44,664 nt of DNA, from NCBI GenBank assembly GCA_040235395.1, contig JBECKS010000233.1:1-44664 (forward strand). The letters run 5' to 3'. Made by a program: the position numbers and the translations under genes. This stretch comes from JBECKS01 sp040235395 (GTDB taxonomy: Bacteria > Pseudomonadota > Gammaproteobacteria > Pseudomonadales > JBECKS01). Shown here one piece after another: positions 41,297-44,664 of this stretch (position 1 is the first letter of the stretch; each line of letters starts with the position of its first letter). A model generated the notes under the pieces. The model was not told the DNA's origin, ran no database searches, and saw only the letters and a program-made list of their open reading frames with translations.

Positions 41297-42439
41297 ATGA
41301 ATACCAAACCCCAAGCTATAACAACCCTTATTCCTAAGTACCTTGTCCTGTTGTTGTTACTTTGCTCAACTCCACTACTAGCTAATGAAACCATTCAGGG
41401 CGAAATGAAAGAGGTTCACTCGCTTGTAGACAACATTTACCCCTACACCCTGAAGAAAGGCCGCTTATCTAACAATGAAATCTCCAAACTTTCAGAGTCG
41501 ATCGATTTACTAAAACAACATATTAGCCAAATTCAAACAGACGCCCTACCGAAAAGCCCTACCTTTCAACTTTCCTACAACATGATGCTTGAACATCTTG
41601 ATCAAACTCAACAAGCACTCAGCAACGCTGATTATTCCTATGCACTTGCCCTGGTTAGCGAACTGCCTCAATTTTGTTCTTCCTGCCACACCCAGGACAA
41701 TGCAAGTCGACATTTTGATAGCTCTAACATAACTAGCCAGCTCAAGACTGACTTTAAGAAAGGTAATTATCATTTCATGATGCGTGATTATCAGGAAGCT
41801 TTACTGGACTTCAATGATCACTTAGCCAAACAGAGGAAAATCAAACATGGTTACGGAAACACAGAAGCCATGGAAAAAATACTTGTGATTTACCTCAACA
41901 TTTACAAAGACCCCCAAAGCGCTAGAACCTATTTCAATCGTTTACTTGAATCAGGGAAACTTGAACTCAGCTTAGCCATTGATGTAAACCATTGGCTCCA
42001 TGGTTTTGATGTAGTAGAAAATAGTCAGTATGCAATTAATAAGGCAGACGATATTGATAATCTAACCAAGGATCTTATTAAGTTTGCTGATGGCACATTT
42101 GCCCCAATTTGGATTAAAGAAGAAGACAAAGTAACAGCCATTTGGCTTCGTGGATTAATTTTCGATTACATGACCCAGCACCCACAGGATAAGGGTTCCG
42201 CAAAATTACTTTATTGGCTTGCCAGCCTCGACAGCGCTCTTGAATATGGACTTTATTATCAACTACCTGAACTCTATTTAAAGAGTTGCGTGGAGAACTA
42301 TCCCAAAGATGCTTTTGCTCAAAAATGTTTTAAGCAATACGAATCATTAATCACTCTTCAATATACAGGCTCAAAAGGCACATCAATTCCTGAATATCAA
42401 CAGGAACGCATCGAACAACTCAGAAAGCTTCTTCCTTAG
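41297..42439 (+). CDS. Exported monohaem c-type cytochrome-like protein
   Basis: 380 residues. The signal peptide ends near LLLCSTPLLANE (about residue 30). Residues 33-131 look like a four-helix bundle ending in the haem attachment motif C127-S-S-C130-H131, the layout of cytochrome c'. The remaining 250 residues are helical and TPR-like (YHFMMRDYQEALLDFNDHL, ILVIYLNIYKDPQSARTYF) with no further CxxCH. It would be a periplasmic haem protein with a protein-interaction or sensing part. I know no named family for the full-length protein. A perfect FNR box lies about 100 bp upstream and a strong terminator follows. Confidence 0.7.
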   Translation: MNTKPQAITTLIPKYLVLLLLLCSTPLLANETIQGEMKEVHSLVDNIYPYTLKKGRLSNNEISKLSESIDLLKQHISQIQTDALPKSPTFQLSYNMMLEHLDQTQQALSNADYSYALALVSELPQFCSSCHTQDNASRHFDSSNITSQLKTDFKKGNYHFMMRDYQEALLDFNDHLAKQRKIKHGYGNTEAMEKILVIYLNIYKDPQSARTYFNRLLESGKLELSLAIDVNHWLHGFDVVENSQYAINKADDIDNLTKDLIKFADGTFAPIWIKEEDKVTAIWLRGLIFDYMTQHPQDKGSAKLLYWLASLDSALEYGLYYQLPELYLKSCVENYPKDAFAQKCFKQYESLITLQYTGSKGTSIPEYQQERIEQLRKLLP

Positions 42440-42464
42440 CTTTTATTAAGCAAAAATTTCAGAT

Positions 42465-42496
42465 AAAAAAAGAGCGCCTTAAAGCGCTCTTTTTTT
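42465..42496. terminator. Bidirectional Rho-independent terminator
   Basis: AAAAAAAGAGCGC, loop CTTAAA, GCGCTCTTTTTTT: a 13-bp stem with T-run, between the convergent cytochrome-like gene and the gene at 42513. Confidence 0.92.
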
Positions 42497-42512
42497 ATTT
42501 AACAGTTTAAAC

Positions 42513-43781
42513 CTAGAATTCAATTACATTCACATTTGGTTTCCTTACCACCAATTCTGCAAACTCAGAAGTAGCAATATCAATGTCCTTACTGAAAAAA
42601 TACATACTATTCGTAATCTGCATAAAACCCTTTAAAGGTGTTCTGTGCATCATGAAACCAATCATAGGCATTTGACCTTTATAATATTCAGGCGGTCTAT
42701 CTTCGTCCTTATTCTCTTCGTAAACGATACCCATAGGTATTTCTTCATCTGTTTCAACGATAAAGTTATTCATATATGAAAACCCATCTCTGGTTTTCAG
42801 AAAAACCCAGCTTGGTTCATTTGTCTTGAACTCAACTTTGAGAATTTCTTTTTCAATATTTGAAATTTGTCCATCTACGATACCCGGTTTTTCAGGACCA
42901 TTCGAAGCATAAACCTCTGCACCATCCAGATCATAACCATCAACCGACGCATTCATGGCTGCTTTTGAAACAAGGCGTCGTCGTATCGCAGGAATGAAGA
43001 CGCGTGAGTTATAAGAAAACCCTTGCTCATAATGCGCAATTTGAAGGGTAAAGTTCATTACTGGGGCTTTGAGATAGGTTAAAACAACCTTGTACTCTGT
43101 TGTTGAACGAATCGGGCCAGATTTTTCTGCAACAACCTTAGCAACCATATGCTTGTTATTCATATTAAGTGGAACAACACCAAGCGCATTGGAATACATA
43201 CGAAGAGTAACTGTATCCAGAGGCCTTCCAGGATGCGTACCAACAAAACTATCGTAGTAAAACTCTTCCCACATAAAGGCGTTATCCGGATCAACTTTTA
43301 AAGCATAGTAATCTGTTTCAACCCGCCCTAACTTTGCACTAAAACGAACATAAAAATCTTCAGATTCCTGAACTGCATTTTCGACAAGATAAACATAACG
43401 TTTTTCGCCTTTATGATTATCAACAGAAATTTCCGATACGAAGTCACCATCCGCCTTCATAAAATTTGTTTTACGCAAACCCGCATCTTTCATCATGAAC
43501 AACAATTCATCCTTGCCATCAAAAATACCTTGTTTACCAACAATTTGATCATCCTTATCAGAAACATTTTCCATGAAAACAAAACCACTCTCTTTTATTT
43601 CATCGAACTGATAAGGAATGGGTTTTAATTTTCCATCTTTTACAGCAAATAGTGAAAATGATTGCGGGTTTTTGCCTTTTACTGAAGTTAGCTGATCAGG
43701 AGTTAATGTAACCACCATAGCTTCATCAACCTGCTCTCCACCGTCTGAAAAAACTGGTAAAGCAAATGATGCCAACAACAC
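42513..43781 (-). CDS. Exported protein of unknown function, 5' end interrupted
   Basis: 422 residues from GTG 43781. The N-terminus is the hydrophobic end of a signal peptide (LLASFALPVFS), then a beta-rich protein of about 400 residues: VTLTPDQLTSVKGKNPQSFSLF, FDGKDELLFMMKDAG, GRPLDTVTLRMYSNALGVVPL, FSYNSRVFIPAIRRRL. I do not recognise the family. The same frame continues upstream through a typical signal n-region (KIFFRIFNSILTV) to a TAA at 43818-43820, and eight codons above that is ATG 43844. So the natural start seems to be blocked by one in-frame TAA. GTG 43781 gives a signal peptide with no positive charge. It ends at a shared terminator. Confidence 0.65.
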   Translation of the reverse strand: MLLASFALPVFSDGGEQVDEAMVVTLTPDQLTSVKGKNPQSFSLFAVKDGKLKPIPYQFDEIKESGFVFMENVSDKDDQIVGKQGIFDGKDELLFMMKDAGLRKTNFMKADGDFVSEISVDNHKGEKRYVYLVENAVQESEDFYVRFSAKLGRVETDYYALKVDPDNAFMWEEFYYDSFVGTHPGRPLDTVTLRMYSNALGVVPLNMNNKHMVAKVVAEKSGPIRSTTEYKVVLTYLKAPVMNFTLQIAHYEQGFSYNSRVFIPAIRRRLVSKAAMNASVDGYDLDGAEVYASNGPEKPGIVDGQISNIEKEILKVEFKTNEPSWVFLKTRDGFSYMNNFIVETDEEIPMGIVYEENKDEDRPPEYYKGQMPMIGFMMHRTPLKGFMQITNSMYFFSKDIDIATSEFAELVVRKPNVNVIEF

Positions 43782-43842
43782 AGTAAGTATGCTGTTGAAA
43801 ATACGAAAAAATATTTTTTAGAAAGTATAATTAGTGTTTCCC

Positions 43843-43971
43843 ATGACAGACCCCGTTTTATTAATGTTATTCTTATATGCAGTTTTATCTGTATTTATTT
43901 TATATAGAAAAGGTGAGAACTTTAAAAAAGCTCATATACCTAAAACGCCTTACCACAGCATTATCAAATAA
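43843..43971 (+). CDS. Putative 42-residue single-helix membrane protein
   Basis: ATG at 43843 opens 42 codons ending TAA. The product has one membrane helix (VLLMLFLYAVLSVFILY) followed by a basic stretch (RKGENFKKAH), a typical small inner-membrane protein. A TATAAT is at 43826-43831, too near the ATG for a normal leader, and there is no clear ribosome site, so leaderless translation would be needed. Its ATG and the upstream ATG of the gene at 42513 share the palindrome CATG (43842-43845). Chance is possible. Confidence 0.35.
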   Translation: MTDPVLLMLFLYAVLSVFILYRKGENFKKAHIPKTPYHSIIK

Positions 43972-44502
43972 AACTCATCCTTTCTATTCCTTTAACTTTT
44001 TGGATTCTGACAGCCTAAACGCCGACGCGCCTCCTACGTTTAAATGAGTGAATATGTCTATCTTGCTTAACTAGTGTTTATCTATAGATTTAAATTTTGA
44101 TTTACATGTTTTTAATGAGTGTAAATTCTAACAATGTAATCAAGGCATAAGCGCCATTTAAGTGCAGGGTTTTATTAATTACTACTGTTAAATTATTGGA
44201 ATACATAAAAAGAAATCCTTCTTCTGGTGATAACATTTTTCCCGGGCATAAACTTAGGCCACCTCGGTGACCTTTTTCTTATTTGAAGCCTGACGCCTCT
44301 GCGGCTTCGCCTTGAGCCAGCCCTCGCTAATCGCAAGTGGGGCGCTTCGCTTCGTATCCCACTTGCTGCTCGGTCGTTCGCTGCCCTTGGCAGCTCACCC
44401 TATGACGTGAATGGATTCACTAATGCCGCGGGCGCAAGGATGCGCAGGAGCGGCCTCCACATGGGAACCCATGTGAGAGTAACCCTACTAAGCTTTGGAC
44501 AT
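43972..44502. other. Non-coding DNA flanking the rrn operon
   Basis: About 530 bp with no supportable gene. 43972-44250 is AT-rich. 44254-44276 holds a GGCCACC/GGTGACC hairpin followed on the plus strand by a T-run, a near copy of the rrn terminator. 44285-44500 is clearly GC-richer, with hairpins GCAAGTGGG/CCCACTTGC (44333-44366) and GTGAAT/ATTCAC (44407-44420). CCCATGTGAGAGTA at 44468-44481 is an inverted copy of 14 bases of the 5S gene end (44558-44571). Confidence 0.6.
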
Positions 44503-44530
44503 AAAAAAAGGCCACCCTGGGGTGACCTTT
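44503..44530 (-). terminator. rrn operon terminator after 5S rRNA
   Basis: On the minus strand AAAGGTCACC, loop CCAG, GGTGGCCTTTTTTT forms a stem with one G-T wobble and a 7-base T-run, 14 bp past the 5S end. Confidence 0.85.
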
Positions 44531-44543
44531 CCTTATGTTAAAA

Positions 44544-44659
44544 GCCTGACGATGACCTACTCTCACATGGGATCTCCCACACTACCATCGGCGATGCAGC
44601 GTTTCACTTCTGAGTTCGGGATGGGGTCAGGTGGGGCCACTGCTCTATGGTCGTCAAGC
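44544..44659 (-). rRNA. rrf: 5S ribosomal RNA
   Basis: Minus-strand 5S gene of about 116 nt. The 5' strand GCTTGACGA pairs with the 3' strand TCGTCAGGC. The conserved interior is seen: CCATAGAGCAGTGG, CACCTGACCCCATCCCGAAC, TCAGAAGTGAAACG, and CGCCGATGGTAGTGTGGG. Ends are set by the closing helix and may be off by a few bases. Transcription runs leftward, so 23S and 16S should lie beyond the right edge. Confidence 0.95.
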
Positions 44660-44664
44660 GATTC

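Noticed and set aside
44412..44477. Small ORF from ATG 44412 beside the 5S gene
   Set aside because: Lies in the structured GC-rich rrn-end block with no ribosome site; similar rRNA-adjacent ORFs are usual false calls.

Overview
The window is chromosomal DNA from a gammaproteobacterium, judged by gene order. A leftward block reads TPR lipoprotein-lolB-ispE-tRNA-Gln-prs-rplY-pth-ychF (7240 down to 130). It diverges from hemA-prfA-prmC-moeB-rrtA (7361 to 12087). This lolB/hemA divergence is the arrangement of E. coli and Pseudomonas. A rhombosortase, CaiB/BaiF, paired acyl-CoA dehydrogenase, Baeyer-Villiger, DUF2236 and DUF3604 genes suggest an aerobic, probably marine, lipid- or terpenoid-using heterotroph. 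No species can be named from sequence alone. I see no insertion sequence, phage gene or CRISPR array.

Layout. 1-13.4 kb: housekeeping genes plus a CaiB/BaiF enzyme. 13.4-14.9 kb: regulatory DNA, a small leader ORF, a secreted protein of unknown function, tRNA-Arg(TCG) with a duplicated 3' end, and a 4HBT thioesterase. 15-22.5 kb, leftward: a frameshifted carotenoid oxygenase, a DUF3108-like protein, two coupled membrane diguanylate cyclases, a clan GH-A-like glycosidase cut by one in-frame amber codon, and a Baeyer-Villiger-type flavoprotein. 22.7-25.1 kb: two acyl-CoA dehydrogenases. 25.1-29.8 kb: PhoD-like phosphatase, a third diguanylate cyclase, dimeric dUTPase, a three-helix membrane protein and a DUF2236 protein.

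29.85-34.3 kb is a tight four-gene leftward operon: RLAN/RimK-type ATP-grasp ligase, AspA/M14-like DUF2817 amidohydrolase, a GNAT-C39 peptidase fusion, and a membrane-anchored DUF155 protein. Ligase, hydrolase, acyltransferase and cysteine peptidase together look like an uncharacterised peptide or amino-acid conjugation system. This is the best candidate for new biology in the window.

34.5-39.6 kb: a short class III cyclase domain, then DUF3604, a PpiC-type protein and HupE/UreJ. 39.6-42.5 kb: DUF4404, universal stress protein, a YjdF-like membrane protein and a CxxCH protein, with one perfect and one near-perfect FNR/Anr box, suggesting oxygen-responsive control. 42.5-44.7 kb: a secreted protein of unknown function whose 5' end has an in-frame stop, a tiny membrane ORF, about 530 bp of non-coding DNA, and a 5S rRNA gene ending a leftward rrn operon that lies beyond the right edge.

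Three genes (carotenoid oxygenase, glycosidase, the 42.5 kb protein) each carry one reading-frame lesion. This is either ongoing decay or sequence error and should be settled first.
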